From: Mycobacterium senriense
GTDB taxonomy: Bacteria > Actinomycetota > Actinomycetes > Mycobacteriales > Mycobacteriaceae
Length of the DNA stretch: 64,000 nucleotides
Assembly: GCF_019668465.1 (NCBI RefSeq)
Contig: NZ_AP024828.1
Location: 4,092,001-4,156,000 of the forward strand
Reading direction: 5' to 3'
How positions within the stretch are numbered: the stretch's first letter is position 1; each line of letters begins with the position of its first letter. The notes beneath the pieces were generated by a model. It was not told where the DNA came from and made no database searches. It worked only from the letters and a program-made list of their open reading frames with translations. The translations under genes and the position numbers were made by a program. Shown here piece by piece: positions 22,176 to 30,814 of the stretch.

Positions 22176-22958
22176 ATGCCCGTGACCCTGGACCCCCGAC
22201 CGCGACCGTCGGGGCCGCCTGGCCGACAGGGGAATCCGGATACTGGTCACGTGAGCGTTCGCATCCGGCGGGTGACCACCACCCGCGCAGGCGGTGTATC
22301 GAAGCCGCCGTTCGACACCTTCAACCTGGGCGACCACGTCGGGGACGATCCGGCGGCGGTCGCCGAGAACCGGGCCCGGCTGGCCGCCACCATCGGGTTG
22401 CGCGCCGGCCGCGTGGTGTGGATGAACCAGGTCCACGGTGTTCGGGTGGAGGTGGTCGACGGGGCGCGCGACACCGCGGTCGACGACACCGACGCGCTGG
22501 TCACCCGTACCGCGCGCCTCGCCCTGGCGGTGGTGACCGCCGACTGCGTCCCGGTGCTGATGGCCGACGCGCGCGCCGGCGTGGCCGCCGCGGTGCACGC
22601 CGGCCGGGTCGGCGCCCAGCGCGGGGTGGTGGCCCGCACGGTGGAGAAGATGCTGGAGCTCGGCGCGCGGCCTGAAGACATTTCGGTGTTGTTGGGCCCG
22701 GCGGTCAGTGGCCGCAATTACGAAGTGCCCGCGGCCATGGCCGACGAGGTCGAGGCGGCCCTGCCGGGCAGCCGGACCACCACCGCCGCGGGAACCCCCG
22801 GACTCGACCTGCGCGCCGGAATCGCCTGTCAGCTAACGGATTTGGGCGTGACGGCAATCGATATCGATCCGCGATGCACGGTGGACGACGCGGCGCTGTT
22901 CAGTCATCGCCGGGATGCGCCGACCGGCCGGCTGGCCTCACTGATCTGGATGGAGTGA
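22176..22958 (+). CDS. pgeF: YfiH/PgeF-family multicopper-type protein (peptidoglycan editing factor family)
   Basis: A 260-aa protein of the YfiH (DUF152) family. It shows the family signature WMNQVHGVRVEVVDG, the core VTADCVPVLMADARAGVAAAVHAGR (with the conserved Cys and His) and a C-terminal DPRCTVDDAALFSHRRD. E. coli YfiH (PgeF) removes wrong L-Ser precursors from peptidoglycan synthesis, while related proteins have purine nucleoside or laccase-like activities, so the reaction here is open. I chose the ATG at 22176, 4 nt after ftsZ; a GTG at 22251 (SVRIRR) is the alternative. The stop overlaps the next start. Confidence 0.85.
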   Translation: MPVTLDPRPRPSGPPGRQGNPDTGHVSVRIRRVTTTRAGGVSKPPFDTFNLGDHVGDDPAAVAENRARLAATIGLRAGRVVWMNQVHGVRVEVVDGARDTAVDDTDALVTRTARLALAVVTADCVPVLMADARAGVAAAVHAGRVGAQRGVVARTVEKMLELGARPEDISVLLGPAVSGRNYEVPAAMADEVEAALPGSRTTTAAGTPGLDLRAGIACQLTDLGVTAIDIDPRCTVDDAALFSHRRDAPTGRLASLIWME

Positions 22959-23740
22959 CCGCGATGGCGGTAGAGATACCTGCCGGGGGAGACCGCGAAT
23001 CGGAATTGACACACGCATTGGCGTCGGTGCGCTCTCGCCTTGCGGCGGCGGCGGAAGCGGCGGGCCGCAATGTCGGCGAAATCGAAGTTCTGCCGATTAC
23101 CAAATACTTCCCAGCAACCGATGTCGTGACTTTGTCCCGATTGGGTTGTCGCGTCATCGGCGAATCACGGGATCAGGAAGCGACGGCGAAAGTGGCCGAA
23201 GTCACCCGATTGCTGGCGGCGTCCGGGCGCGCGGATGTGGCAACACCACGCTGGCACATGGTGGGTCATATCCAGCGGAACAAGGCGCGGTCGGTGGCGC
23301 GCTGGGCGCATACCGCGCACTCCGTCGACAGCGCGCACCTGGTGTCCGCGCTCGACAAGGGCGTGGCGGCGGCGCTGAACGACGGCCGCCGCACCGCCCC
23401 GATGCGGATCTACGTTCAGGTCAGCCTCGACGGCGACGAGTCGCGCGGCGGCGTCGACATATCCCGGGCGGGGGCCGTCGATCAGGTGTGCGACCAGGTC
23501 GAGGACTCGAAAAACCTGGACCTGATCGGGCTGATGGGGATCCCGCCGCTGGACTCGGACCCCGATGAGGCCTTTGACCGGCTCCGATCCGAGCACCGCC
23601 GGGTTCTCGAATCGCATCGCAACGCCGTCGGGCTCTCCGCCGGCATGTCCAACGACTTCGAAATCGCGGTCAAACACGGTTCGACATGTGTGCGTGTCGG
23701 TACCGCGTTAATGGGTCCACGGCGGTTACCGTCACCGTAA
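22955..23740 (+). CDS. YggS-family PLP homeostasis protein
   Basis: A 261-aa protein of the YggS/PROSC family, a single-domain PLP-binding barrel that balances pyridoxal phosphate pools. The PLP lysine is in LPITKYFPATD, and WHMVGHIQRNKARS, VSLDGDESRGG, LMGIPP and the phosphate-binding end VRVGTALMGPR are recognisable. In canonical members the lysine motif is often VSKT; here it is ITKY. GTG 22955 gives a 4-nt overlap with pgeF; ATG 22964 is the alternative. Its place between ftsZ and sepF is conserved in actinobacteria. Confidence 0.88.
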   Translation: MTAMAVEIPAGGDRESELTHALASVRSRLAAAAEAAGRNVGEIEVLPITKYFPATDVVTLSRLGCRVIGESRDQEATAKVAEVTRLLAASGRADVATPRWHMVGHIQRNKARSVARWAHTAHSVDSAHLVSALDKGVAAALNDGRRTAPMRIYVQVSLDGDESRGGVDISRAGAVDQVCDQVEDSKNLDLIGLMGIPPLDSDPDEAFDRLRSEHRRVLESHRNAVGLSAGMSNDFEIAVKHGSTCVRVGTALMGPRRLPSP

Positions 23741-23806
23741 GTAGTCACTGCAGTAACAGCTTTATCACTAACACCAGTACTCCCAGGGGCTAGAAGGGTC
23801 AACGCA

Positions 23807-24454
23807 ATGAGCACACTGCACAAAGTCAAGGCCTATTTCGGTATGGCCCCAATGGACGACTACGAGGACGAGTATTACGACGACCACGCGCCGTCCCGTG
23901 GTATTCCGCGCCCGCGATTTGACGACGGATACGGTCGCTACGAGCAAGATGACTACGACGACCCGCGCCGCGAGCCCGTCGACTACCCGCCGCCGCCCGC
24001 CGGCTACCGCGGCGGCTACGGCGACGAGCCCCGCTACGGCGCCGTCCACCCCCGCGAGTTCGACCGCGGTGAACGCGGCGGCCCGCGCTTCGGCTCGTGG
24101 TTGCGCAACTCCACCCGCGGAGCTCTGGCGATGGACCCGCGCCGGATGGCGATGATGTTCGAAGAGGGCCACCCGCTGTCGAAGATCACCACGCTGCGCC
24201 CGAAGGACTACAGCGAGGCTCGCACCATCGGCGAGCGTTTCCGCGACGGCACCCCGGTCATCATGGACCTGGTGTCGATGGACAATGCCGACGCCAAGCG
24301 GCTCGTCGACTTCGCGGCCGGCCTGGCGTTCGCGCTGCGCGGCTCCTTCGACAAGGTCGCGACCAAGGTGTTCCTGCTGTCGCCCGCCGACGTGGACGTG
24401 TCCCCGGAGGAACGCCGCCGGATCGCCGAAACCGGTTTCTACGCTTACCAATAG
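23807..24454 (+). CDS. sepF: Cell division protein SepF
   Basis: A 215-aa FtsZ-binding protein that anchors the Z ring to the membrane in bacteria lacking FtsA. The N-terminus begins [14 protein letters not shown] (an amphipathic membrane-binding helix). A low-complexity linker rich in Asp, Tyr, Arg and Pro covers about residues 20-95. The C-terminal SepF fold (about 120-215) includes [29 protein letters not shown] and [15 protein letters not shown]. No ftsA is present in the cluster, as expected. A 66-bp gap precedes it. Confidence 0.94.
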   Translation: MSTLHKVKAYFGMAPMDDYEDEYYDDHAPSRGIPRPRFDDGYGRYEQDDYDDPRREPVDYPPPPAGYRGGYGDEPRYGAVHPREFDRGERGGPRFGSWLRNSTRGALAMDPRRMAMMFEEGHPLSKITTLRPKDYSEARTIGERFRDGTPVIMDLVSMDNADAKRLVDFAAGLAFALRGSFDKVATKVFLLSPADVDVSPEERRRIAETGFYAYQ

Positions 24455-24610
24455 GCGCATCCGCCGCACGCTTCCCGGTGGCGGCCCGGATCGTCGGCGG
24501 GTCCCGGGGGCGACGTGAGATAAGGCCTCTTACCCGGAGTCGGTACGCTGGCAGGCGCCGCGCTGGTCCGTGGCGCTTGGCATCTCATCGGTAAGGTCGG
24601 GGCACTTCAG

Positions 24611-24901
24611 TTGGTGTTGTTCTTTCAGATCCTTGGGTTTGCGCTATTCATTTTCTGGCTGCTGCTCATCGCTCGGGTCGTCGTCGAGTTCATCCGCTCG
24701 TTCAGCCGGGACTGGCATCCCACCGGCATCACTGTGGTGGTGCTGGAGATCATCCTGTCGATCACCGATCCGCCGGTGAAACTGCTCCGCAGGCTGATCC
24801 CGCAACTCACCATCGGGGCGGTCCGCTTCGACCTCTCGATCATGGTGCTGTTGCTCGTCGCGTTCATCGGCATGCAGCTGGCGTTCGGCGCCGCGGCTTA
24901 G
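24611..24901 (+). CDS. YggT-family membrane protein
   Basis: A 96-aa protein with two hydrophobic segments (about residues 3-22, FFQILGFALFIFWLLLIARV, and 74-93, LSIMVLLLVAFIGMQLAFG) flanking the YggT core SITDPPVKLLRRLIPQ. The family is always near sepF or yggS in Gram-positives; function unknown, possibly osmotic or division related. It starts at TTG 24611 or GTG 24614; either gives the remembered mycobacterial N-terminus V(V/L)FFQILGFALF. A 156-bp gap follows sepF. Confidence 0.88.
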   Translation: MVLFFQILGFALFIFWLLLIARVVVEFIRSFSRDWHPTGITVVVLEIILSITDPPVKLLRRLIPQLTIGAVRFDLSIMVLLLVAFIGMQLAFGAAA

Positions 24902-25187
24902 CTTCCCGATCCCGCGCCCGCTGTCCCGTGCGCGGCCCGGCGGCGTGGAACCCATTCCGGCCCAGAGACGGTTCGGCCACGTTTTAGCGTCGGTTTGGTT
25001 CCGCCGATTTAAAATTTCTAAGGTTTCGGATTTTATTGGCCTCACTGTTTGAAATTGGCCCTTATTTATTGGGCTTATCAGCAACGGTCGCGCCTGGTGT
25101 GACAGGATGGACGGCAGTTGCACTACGGCTACCACTGCGTTCTACACTTTCCAGAACGTTCGAGAAGGAACTTGAGGGGACGAAACA
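24902..25187 (+). promoter_or_regulatory. wag31 upstream region
   Basis: A 286-bp gap with an AT-rich stretch (about 25005-25080) that is striking against the local GC content. It includes a small inverted repeat GGCCC / GGGCT (25059-25077). TACACT (25143-25148) is a plausible -10 for wag31, with TTGCAC 19 bp upstream as a weak -35. The ribosome-binding site is GAGGGGAC just before ATG 25188. Separate strong expression of wag31 would be expected. Confidence 0.45.
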
Positions 25188-25985
25188 ATGCCGCTTACAC
25201 CAGCCGACGTCCACAATGTGGCGTTCAGTAAGCCACCGATCGGCAAGCGGGGCTACAACGAAGACGAGGTGGATGCCTTCCTCGATCTGGTGGAAGCCGA
25301 GCTGACCCGGCTCATCGAAGAGAACAGCGATCTGCGCCAGCGGATCGAAGAGCTGGACCACGAACTGGCCTCCGGTGGTGGCGCTGCCGCTCCGGCCGCC
25401 GCCGCCGCGCCCACCCAGGCGATTCCCGTCCAAGAACCTGAACCGGTCAAGCCGGCGCCGGCCGCAGCCCCGGCCGCGGCGGCCAACAACGAGGAACAGG
25501 CCATGAAGGCCGCTCGGGTGCTGACGCTGGCGCAGGACACCGCCGACCGCCTGACCTCCACCGCCAAGACCGAGTCGGAAAAGATGCTGGCCGACGCCCG
25601 CGCCAACGCCGACCAGATCCTCAGCGAGGCCCGCAGCACCGCCGAGACCACGGTCACCGAGGCCCGGCAGCGCGCCGACGCCATGCTCGCGGATGCGCAG
25701 ACCCGCTCCGAGACCCAGCTGCGCCAGGCCCAAGAGAAGGCCGACGCCCTGCAGGCCGACGCCGAACGCAAGCACTCCGAGATCATGGGCACCATCAACC
25801 AGCAGCGCACCGTTCTGGAAGGCCGGCTCGAGCAGCTCCGCACGTTCGAGCGCGAATACCGCACCCGGCTCAAGACCTACCTGGAGTCTCAGCTGGAGGA
25901 ACTCGGGCAGCGCGGATCCGCGGCACCGGTGGACTCCAGCGCGGACGCAGGCAGCTTCGACCAGTTCAACCGGGGCAACAACTAG
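25188..25985 (+). CDS. wag31: Polar growth scaffold Wag31 (DivIVA)
   Basis: A 265-aa DivIVA homologue that marks the cell poles and directs apical wall growth in mycobacteria. The N-terminal DivIVA domain (about 1-60) reads [21 protein letters not shown] with the [15 protein letters not shown] coiled coil. An Ala/Pro linker follows (about 65-100), then a long Ala/Glu/Gln/Arg coiled coil (about 105-245) that drives oligomerisation. The tail is Asn/Gly-rich (FNRGNN). The start ATG has GAGGGGAC upstream. Length is near the M. tuberculosis protein. Confidence 0.96.
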   Translation: MPLTPADVHNVAFSKPPIGKRGYNEDEVDAFLDLVEAELTRLIEENSDLRQRIEELDHELASGGGAAAPAAAAAPTQAIPVQEPEPVKPAPAAAPAAAANNEEQAMKAARVLTLAQDTADRLTSTAKTESEKMLADARANADQILSEARSTAETTVTEARQRADAMLADAQTRSETQLRQAQEKADALQADAERKHSEIMGTINQQRTVLEGRLEQLRTFEREYRTRLKTYLESQLEELGQRGSAAPVDSSADAGSFDQFNRGNN

Positions 25986-26076
25986 CCTTCCGGGCGTGCC
26001 GGTCACTCGCCGGGCTTCGGGGTTGGCACACTAGGACTTGAAACCGCGGTCCCGCTCGTCGCTTGGAGGACGACTG

Positions 26077-26412
26077 ATGCTCATCATTGCGCTGGTATTG
26101 GCCCTGATCGGGCTCGTCGCGTTGGTGTTCGCGGTCGTCACGAGCAACGAGCTGGTGGCCTGGGTCTGCATCGCCGCCAGCGTGGTTGGCGTGGTGCTGT
26201 TGATCCTGGACGCGCTGCGCGAACGCCAGCGGCGTGACCTGGGTGGTGACGAAGCCCAGGATGCCGACGAGGCCCAGGCCGACGAGGGCGACTACGTCGA
26301 CTACCCCGAGGAAGTCCCAGGTGAGGACGAACCCGCGACGACGGGAGAGACCGCGCCGACCGAGGAGTCCAAGGTCGTGGCCGAGGGCCGCGGCGACGAG
26401 CCCGCGAAGTAA
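26077..26412 (+). CDS. Two-helix membrane protein with acidic tail
   Basis: A 111-aa protein starting MLIIALVLALIGLVALVF at an ATG with GGAGGA 7 nt upstream. Two transmembrane segments (about 1-21 and 26-46) are followed by DALRERQRR and a strongly acidic, disordered C-terminus. It matches the small conserved membrane protein after wag31 in mycobacteria (Rv2144c-type), of unknown function. An upstream in-frame TTG at 26038 is less likely because it lacks a ribosome-binding site. Confidence 0.78.
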   Translation: MLIIALVLALIGLVALVFAVVTSNELVAWVCIAASVVGVVLLILDALRERQRRDLGGDEAQDADEAQADEGDYVDYPEEVPGEDEPATTGETAPTEESKVVAEGRGDEPAK

Positions 26413-26435
26413 CGTCCTTCGCGCCCGTTCCGCCT

Positions 26436-27113
26436 TCAGACTGTCGGCGTGGTGAGCAGCTCGCGGACCTCGTCGTCACTGATCTGATGGAAGTCGTCGT
26501 AGACCTGCCCGACCGCCTCGAAGCCGGGCGGCATGGTCGCGCACACCACGTCGTCGGCCTCCTGCGCCAGCTCCCGGCAGGTCGACTCCGGCCCCACCGG
26601 AACGGCGACCACGATCGATTTCGGCCCGGCGGCCTGGATGGCCCGCACGGCGGCGAGCATGCTTGCGCCCGTTGCGATTCCGTCGTCGGCCAGGATGACG
26701 ATCCGGTCGCGCAGGTCGGCGATCGGGCGACCGCCCCGGTAGGCGTGCTCGCGCCGGAGCAGCTCGGCCGTCTCGCTGTCGATCACCTCGCGCACCTGCT
26801 CGTCGGTGACGCGAAGGCCGGCCACCACGTCCTCATTCATCACCACGCCACCGCCGCTGGCCAGCGCGCCCATCGCCAACTCCGACCACTGCGGTACCCC
26901 GAGCTTGCGGACCAGGAAGACGTCGAGCGGCGCCCTCAGGGCGGCGGCGATCTCCCAGGCCACCGGCACACCGCCGCGTGCCAGCCCGAACACCAGCACA
27001 TCGTCGCGGCCGCTATAGGCCGCCAGTTGCTGCGCCAGTGCACGCCCGGCCTCGCGGCGGTCGACGAACGTCTTCGGTGAGGTCCGCCGGACAAAGCCAC
27101 TCAATGGGTTCAT
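26436..27113 (-). CDS. Phosphoribosyltransferase-domain protein
   Basis: A 225-aa protein with a type I phosphoribosyltransferase fold. The PRPP loop is [14 protein letters not shown] (acidic pair followed by G-x-A-T-G-A-S), and [15 protein letters not shown] and FLVRKLGVP are typical of this stand-alone family, often annotated as predicted phosphoribosyltransferases. The natural base substrate is unknown. It is on the minus strand, convergent with the wag31 group, separated by only 23 bp from the membrane gene's stop. The ATG at 27113 overlaps no other gene. Confidence 0.82.
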   Translation of the reverse strand: MNPLSGFVRRTSPKTFVDRREAGRALAQQLAAYSGRDDVLVFGLARGGVPVAWEIAAALRAPLDVFLVRKLGVPQWSELAMGALASGGGVVMNEDVVAGLRVTDEQVREVIDSETAELLRREHAYRGGRPIADLRDRIVILADDGIATGASMLAAVRAIQAAGPKSIVVAVPVGPESTCRELAQEADDVVCATMPPGFEAVGQVYDDFHQISDDEVRELLTTPTV

Positions 27114-27226
27114 TCGTTACCGCTCCCGGCTGATGGACTTCTCTTCAGGCTACGTGCGTCAGGCCGACCGCGGTGGCAAAGTTCGGGTTGGCTGCAGTAG
27201 TCAGCACGATCGAGAGGATCCGCGAG

Positions 27227-27433
27227 ATGAGAGGGCGTTACGGCACCTACACGGCCTACAGCATCGCCTGCGCGATCGTCTGGGCGGTCATTTTGGCGGT
27301 GGTTTCCACGGCGGGCGACGCCGCGTCCCGGCATACGTTCCTGCTGGTGTGCGGCGGGTGGGCGATCGGGTGGCTGTCGGCGACCATCGCCAGGGGCGTC
27401 TACCCGCCACCGAAGCGCCATATCCGGCAATAG
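27227..27433 (+). CDS. Small two-helix membrane protein, function unknown
   Basis: A 68-aa product starting MRGRYGTYTAYSIACAIVW at an ATG with GAGAGGAT upstream. Two hydrophobic segments (about 11-28 and 38-57, FLLVCGGWAIGWLSATIA) are joined by a short loop; the end is basic (PPPKRHIRQ). An in-frame GTG at 27173 would add 18 residues (MAKFGLAAVVSTIERIRE). I do not recognise the family. It lies just outside the tRNA-Leu island, and a hairpin follows its stop. Confidence 0.6.
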   Translation: MRGRYGTYTAYSIACAIVWAVILAVVSTAGDAASRHTFLLVCGGWAIGWLSATIARGVYPPPKRHIRQ

Positions 27434-27439
27434 ATACGG

Positions 27440-27471
27440 GTGTGTGATCGCGGCTTCGCCGCTCAACACAC
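27440..27471 (+). terminator. Hairpin after the small membrane gene
   Basis: GTGTGT and ACACAC close an outer stem and GCGGC/GCCGC an inner stem around a TTC loop, with a small internal bulge. There is no T-tract, so if it terminates transcription it is of the U-less kind common in mycobacteria. Confidence 0.5.
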
Positions 27472-27521
27472 TCCGTCGGCTCGGAAATGAACGCAAGCGC
27501 CCATTTCGCTCGCCTCAGTGG

Positions 27522-27541
27522 TGTGTCCGAGGGGGGACTTG
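27522..27541 (+). repeat. Left attachment-site repeat (attL)
   Basis: TGTGTCCGAGGGGGGACTTG, identical in orientation and sequence to the tRNA-Leu 3' end at 34771-34790. The flanking bases differ on both sides, which fixes the repeat at 20 bp. It is not followed here by the rest of a tRNA gene. Confidence 0.88.
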
Positions 27542-27793
27542 GCCATCTGCGACACGGGTTGTGATCTTGCAATTGAGGCAATGAACGCATTGGACGCTGG
27601 CGCCGGATACCGTTCGCCGCCTCCTCGCCGCCACATGCTTTCGCATGTGACCGGCGTGAACGCGAACAGGCGCGTCGGGAGTACAGCAAGGTCGTATCAG
27701 CGTGCGATCAACGCGCGACTCGGATTGACCCTGTGCGCGGTGTCGCTTGCCGCGACAAGCATGTCGACGGGGGCTGGTACGTAGGCTCGTGTC
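27542..27793. other. Left end of the island, no recognisable gene
   Basis: About 250 bp between attL and the DUF429 gene. Reading frames are short and without recognisable similarity; one plus-strand frame without a start codon reads RREREQARREYSKVVSA but is too short to assign. An integrase was looked for here and not found. Confidence 0.5.
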
Positions 27794-28740
27794 GTGACCG
27801 TGTCGGTTGGGGTCGATATTGCGGAACCGCGCAAGGGGCTTGATCTCGTCGCTCTCGATGATCGGCGGGCGATCGTCGAGAGAATCGCTCGCGCATCGGT
27901 GACAGATGTTGTCGCAGCCATCGTGCGGATCGCGCCGGACGTGGTGGGCATCGACTCGCCACCGGCGTGGGCGCGGAGCGGCAAATGCCGGACTGCAGAA
28001 CGCGCGTTGCGACCACTGGGCATTACGGCGTTCTGCACGCCGACCGATCCGGGTGCTCACGCTTTCTACCGCTGGATGCGCGCCGGTTTTGCCGTTTTCG
28101 ACGCCATCGCTGACCGCTACCCGTCCTACCGCAATGGACCTATCCGGAGCAGGGCGCTCGAAGTGTTCCCGGAAGCGAGTGCCACTTTGCTCACAGGAAC
28201 GTTGTGCCCGAAGGGCCAGAAGATTCCGTTCCGCCGGGCGGTGTTGCGCGCCCATGACATGACGACATGTTGCTACCCAGCATCGACGCTGTCGACGCTG
28301 CGCTGGCGGCGCTCACGGGTCTGCGCGCACTCGAAGGACAGTTCACGGCCATCGGCGACCCCGCCGAAGGCGTCATCGTCGTGCCGGTGGCGCCGCTGCC
28401 GGCGGCGCCCTTGACGCGTCCGCTGACGGGCGTTATGTCGAACCTTCCATTTGAGCCAATCGGTGGCGCCCCGGTGATGAGTGGTAGGAGTAGGACGAGA
28501 ACCGGCTCCGTCAACGGGACACCCGGCTCGCCCTCACGCCTGTGTGGGTGCGGATGCGGGGTCCCGGTATCGCGGCACTTTCTACCGGGGCATGACGCGA
28601 AGTTGACGTCTCGCCTGCTGCGCGACGCAAGGCTCGGCGACACCGCCGCAGAGCAACAACTCAGCCAGTTCGGCTGGTTGGCGAGGGACCCGGCCGACCC
28701 ACCGACCTCGCTACGCCGAATGGATCGGAGGGAGAAGTGA
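27794..28740 (+). pseudogene. DUF429 protein with C-terminal Cys-rich domain, frameshifted
   Basis: The first frame (from GTG 27794) begins VSVGVDIAEPRKGLDLVALDD, the DUF429 N-terminus (a predicted RNase H-fold nuclease family), and continues as DUF429 to about codon 155. The matching C-terminal part, LPSIDAVDAALAALTGLRAL and GVIVVP, is in the -1 frame from about 28267. One added base near 28258-28263 (GACAT/GACGACAT) would join them as HDIDDMLLPS. After DUF429 comes a small domain LCGCGCGVPVSRHFLPGHDAKL that recurs at C-termini of actinobacterial proteins. Either the gene is dead, or the shift is a sequencing error or recoding site. Frame 1 alone would end at 28414 with a nonsense tail. Confidence 0.72.
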
Positions 28741-28792
28741 CTCTTCGTCTGGCACCCTCAGCGTCACGGCGCATCTGATCCCTTAGAAAGTC

Positions 28793-29137
28793 ATGATCCT
28801 CGAACGATCCAGGCCTGTCTTTCCCTGGTCGGTGGGATCCTTCGTGGGCGGTGCGGCAGTGGTTGGCGTCTGCAACCTGGTCCTATCTTGTACTCGTTGT
28901 AACGGCTGGCATGAGAAGTCCGACCGGCCACCGCACCGTTGTTGCGTCGAGCGACTCAATGTCCGCAATGAATATCTGATCAGCAGCCATCACCCGTCGC
29001 GACCAATGCTGATGGAGCAGATCAATGATTCGCCCGGATCTCGAGCAGCGACGCTTAAGCGTGCCTTCGACCAGGTGTCTATGAGCGGGACGCGGGCCCA
29101 ATGGGTTGCGCCCGACAAGCTGGAGCAAGCGTTCTGA
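28793..29137 (+). pseudogene. HNH nuclease, C-terminal fragment
   Basis: A 114-aa frame beginning VFPWSVGSFVGG, then NLVLSCTRCNGWHEKSDRPP and RLNVRNEYLISSHHPSR. This is the second half of an HNH nuclease domain: the N-C-x-x-CN part is present, but the upstream His-containing strand (normally DHxxPWS) is missing, replaced by RPVFPWS after a TAG stop at 28784. The fragment therefore lacks the catalytic His and probably its whole N-terminal domain. Its stop overlaps the next start as TGATG, so it was once the first gene of a translationally coupled pair. Confidence 0.68.
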
Positions 29138-29616
29138 TGCCCGAAGATCAACTGCTGTCAGCGCTTGAATCTGATCCCGCACATTGTTTTTCGCATTGGC
29201 CCGAGCCGTTGGTGGCGAGGGTGGCCGCAGGAGTGTATACAATCTGGGAGCAGAATTGTTTCATCTATGTCGGCATATCGGGACGTGCGATGACCTCCGA
29301 CGCCGAGTCATCCGACCGGCCGCCGAAGGCCAAAGGCCTTTGAAAGCCCCTGAATTCGCATGCATTTGGCCGAAGCAGCGGCTATCAATTTTGCACGTAT
29401 ATCTGTGACCGATTCGTGATACCTCGCCTTTCTGAAGCGCAGCAGAAGGAGATCGGAGATGGTGTTCTCTCACCGGATACCTGACTCGGAACTACTTCCG
29501 CGATCACCTGAGCTATCGTTACATCGCCGTCGCCAACGGCAAGGGAGCCTTCAGGTTTGAGCGGCACGTGCAGAAGCGCTTTAGGCGTAGGCAAACCCTT
29601 CTTGAATCCGCTGTAA
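29137..29616 (+). pseudogene. GIY-YIG nuclease, inactivated
   Basis: The N-terminus reads AAGVYTIWEQNCFIYVGISGR, the GIY-YIG core in the form GVY...YVG. A TGA at 29341-29343 interrupts the frame (probably a former Trp in KGL-W), after which the same frame resumes as NSHAFGRSSGYQFCTYICDRFVIP and QQKEIGDGVLS. One frameshift near 29485 restores GYLTRNYFRDHLSYRYIAVANGK, and another near 29578 restores LGVGKPFLNPL and a TAA stop at 29614. At least one nonsense mutation and two frameshifts make it a clear pseudogene. Confidence 0.75.
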
Positions 29617-29698
29617 GCGCGCATAACAGGAGGCAGTGTTGCACGCTGACAGATCATTCGGGTTCCAGTTGTCGGGCGCCCCGGGACCCTAAGTTCAC

Positions 29699-30748
29699 CT
29701 AGGTTAAGAAAGCGTTTTGCGTTCCCGGTAGCCGCAATCCGGTGAACCTGAGCCAGCTTCCCTCAGTTTGGTTGAAGCCGAACCCCATTCCGTCCGTGAG
29801 CACCACCTCCGGAACGAGGGGATCGTCCAGGCGCAGCAGGCCACCTACTCCGGGCGCATCATCCCCTTCGTATTTGAAACTCACTTCCTTACCGTCGACT
29901 TCAAGATCGGTCGGCACAACTGTGCGTGGACGCCCCACTACGACTAGCTGGCCATGCACGTTAACCAAAGCCTGATCAATAAGGGTGTCGATTTCATCGA
30001 AGGCATCCGCTAATTCCTTTGGGCGATTTTGCAGTTCGCTTAGAACTGCGGCTACTTGCTCCCTTCGAAACGAGTGCCGTCGTTCCATTTGCTCTGGTTC
30101 GTACTCGTCGACCTTCTTGGGATTCAGAAGGACACCGACACGGTTCCGCGCAGCGTTCAGAATCGCAATGTCCTCGTCCGTGAGAGCATCTACAACACTC
30201 GAATATCGTTGCCATTCTGCCGAACTCGATATTGCACGGAGAACGTCGTCAGAGGACGATTGAATCGTGGTCTGGTCAATCCCGAGTATTAGGGCAACAC
30301 CGGGAGGGGCGGATTCGTGATTCAGCCCAGAGTTTAGAACCTGCTGTCGCCACGAAAGCCGTTGTCCCAGTTCTTCACTCCGCCGGAAGCCTCTTGATGC
30401 AAACTGTGGAACCGGGATTCGCGGGTACAGCGGGAGCCGGCTTCGGACCCATCCCACAGTAGACTCAACCGCATGGCCTAAGGGAGCTATGAAGCGCAGA
30501 TATGCGCGCAGTTCGGGGGTTAGTTGCACCATCGGTAGCTGCACTGCCAGTGGCTCCCACATGGCTGTGACCAGTGGCATCTTCGTAAGGAGCGTCGAAC
30601 CGGCCTGGATGTTCCGCAGCCCTTCGGTAACGCTACCGGTGTCGTCTGTGCGGTCCGGATGCTGCTGCAAAAACTTTTGTACGAGCTCGCTGGTTCCCCA
30701 TACTTCCGCAAGATGTTCCACTGCTGGCCAGATGTCTTCGGTTGTCAC
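29699..30748 (-). CDS. Uncharacterised 349-aa protein coupled to a STAND NTPase
   Basis: Second gene of the island's minus-strand operon, 66 bp after the NTPase. Start GTG 30748 with GAGAGG upstream. I recognise no domain. It looks soluble: no signal peptide or membrane helix, mostly helical, with a charged middle (EYEPEQMERRHSFRREQVAAVLSELQNRP, split by loops) and a beta-rich C-terminal part (GQLVVVGRPRTVVPTDLEV, then EVVLTDGMGFGF). Unlike the left-hand island genes it is intact over its full length. Position suggests a partner, effector or sensor for the NTPase, but that is inference from context only. Confidence 0.68.
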   Translation of the reverse strand: MTTEDIWPAVEHLAEVWGTSELVQKFLQQHPDRTDDTGSVTEGLRNIQAGSTLLTKMPLVTAMWEPLAVQLPMVQLTPELRAYLRFIAPLGHAVESTVGWVRSRLPLYPRIPVPQFASRGFRRSEELGQRLSWRQQVLNSGLNHESAPPGVALILGIDQTTIQSSSDDVLRAISSSAEWQRYSSVVDALTDEDIAILNAARNRVGVLLNPKKVDEYEPEQMERRHSFRREQVAAVLSELQNRPKELADAFDEIDTLIDQALVNVHGQLVVVGRPRTVVPTDLEVDGKEVSFKYEGDDAPGVGGLLRLDDPLVPEVVLTDGMGFGFNQTEGSWLRFTGLRLPGTQNAFLT

Positions 30749-30814
30749 CTCTACACCTCTCGATTCGGCGATCTACACGTCTCGACCTTCGCTGCCCCCC
30801 GGGTAAGACCCGTC

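Noticed and set aside
27542..27793. Possible integrase remnant at the left end of the island
   Set aside because: All frames were read; the only open one is about 65 codons, has no start and shows no recombinase motif.
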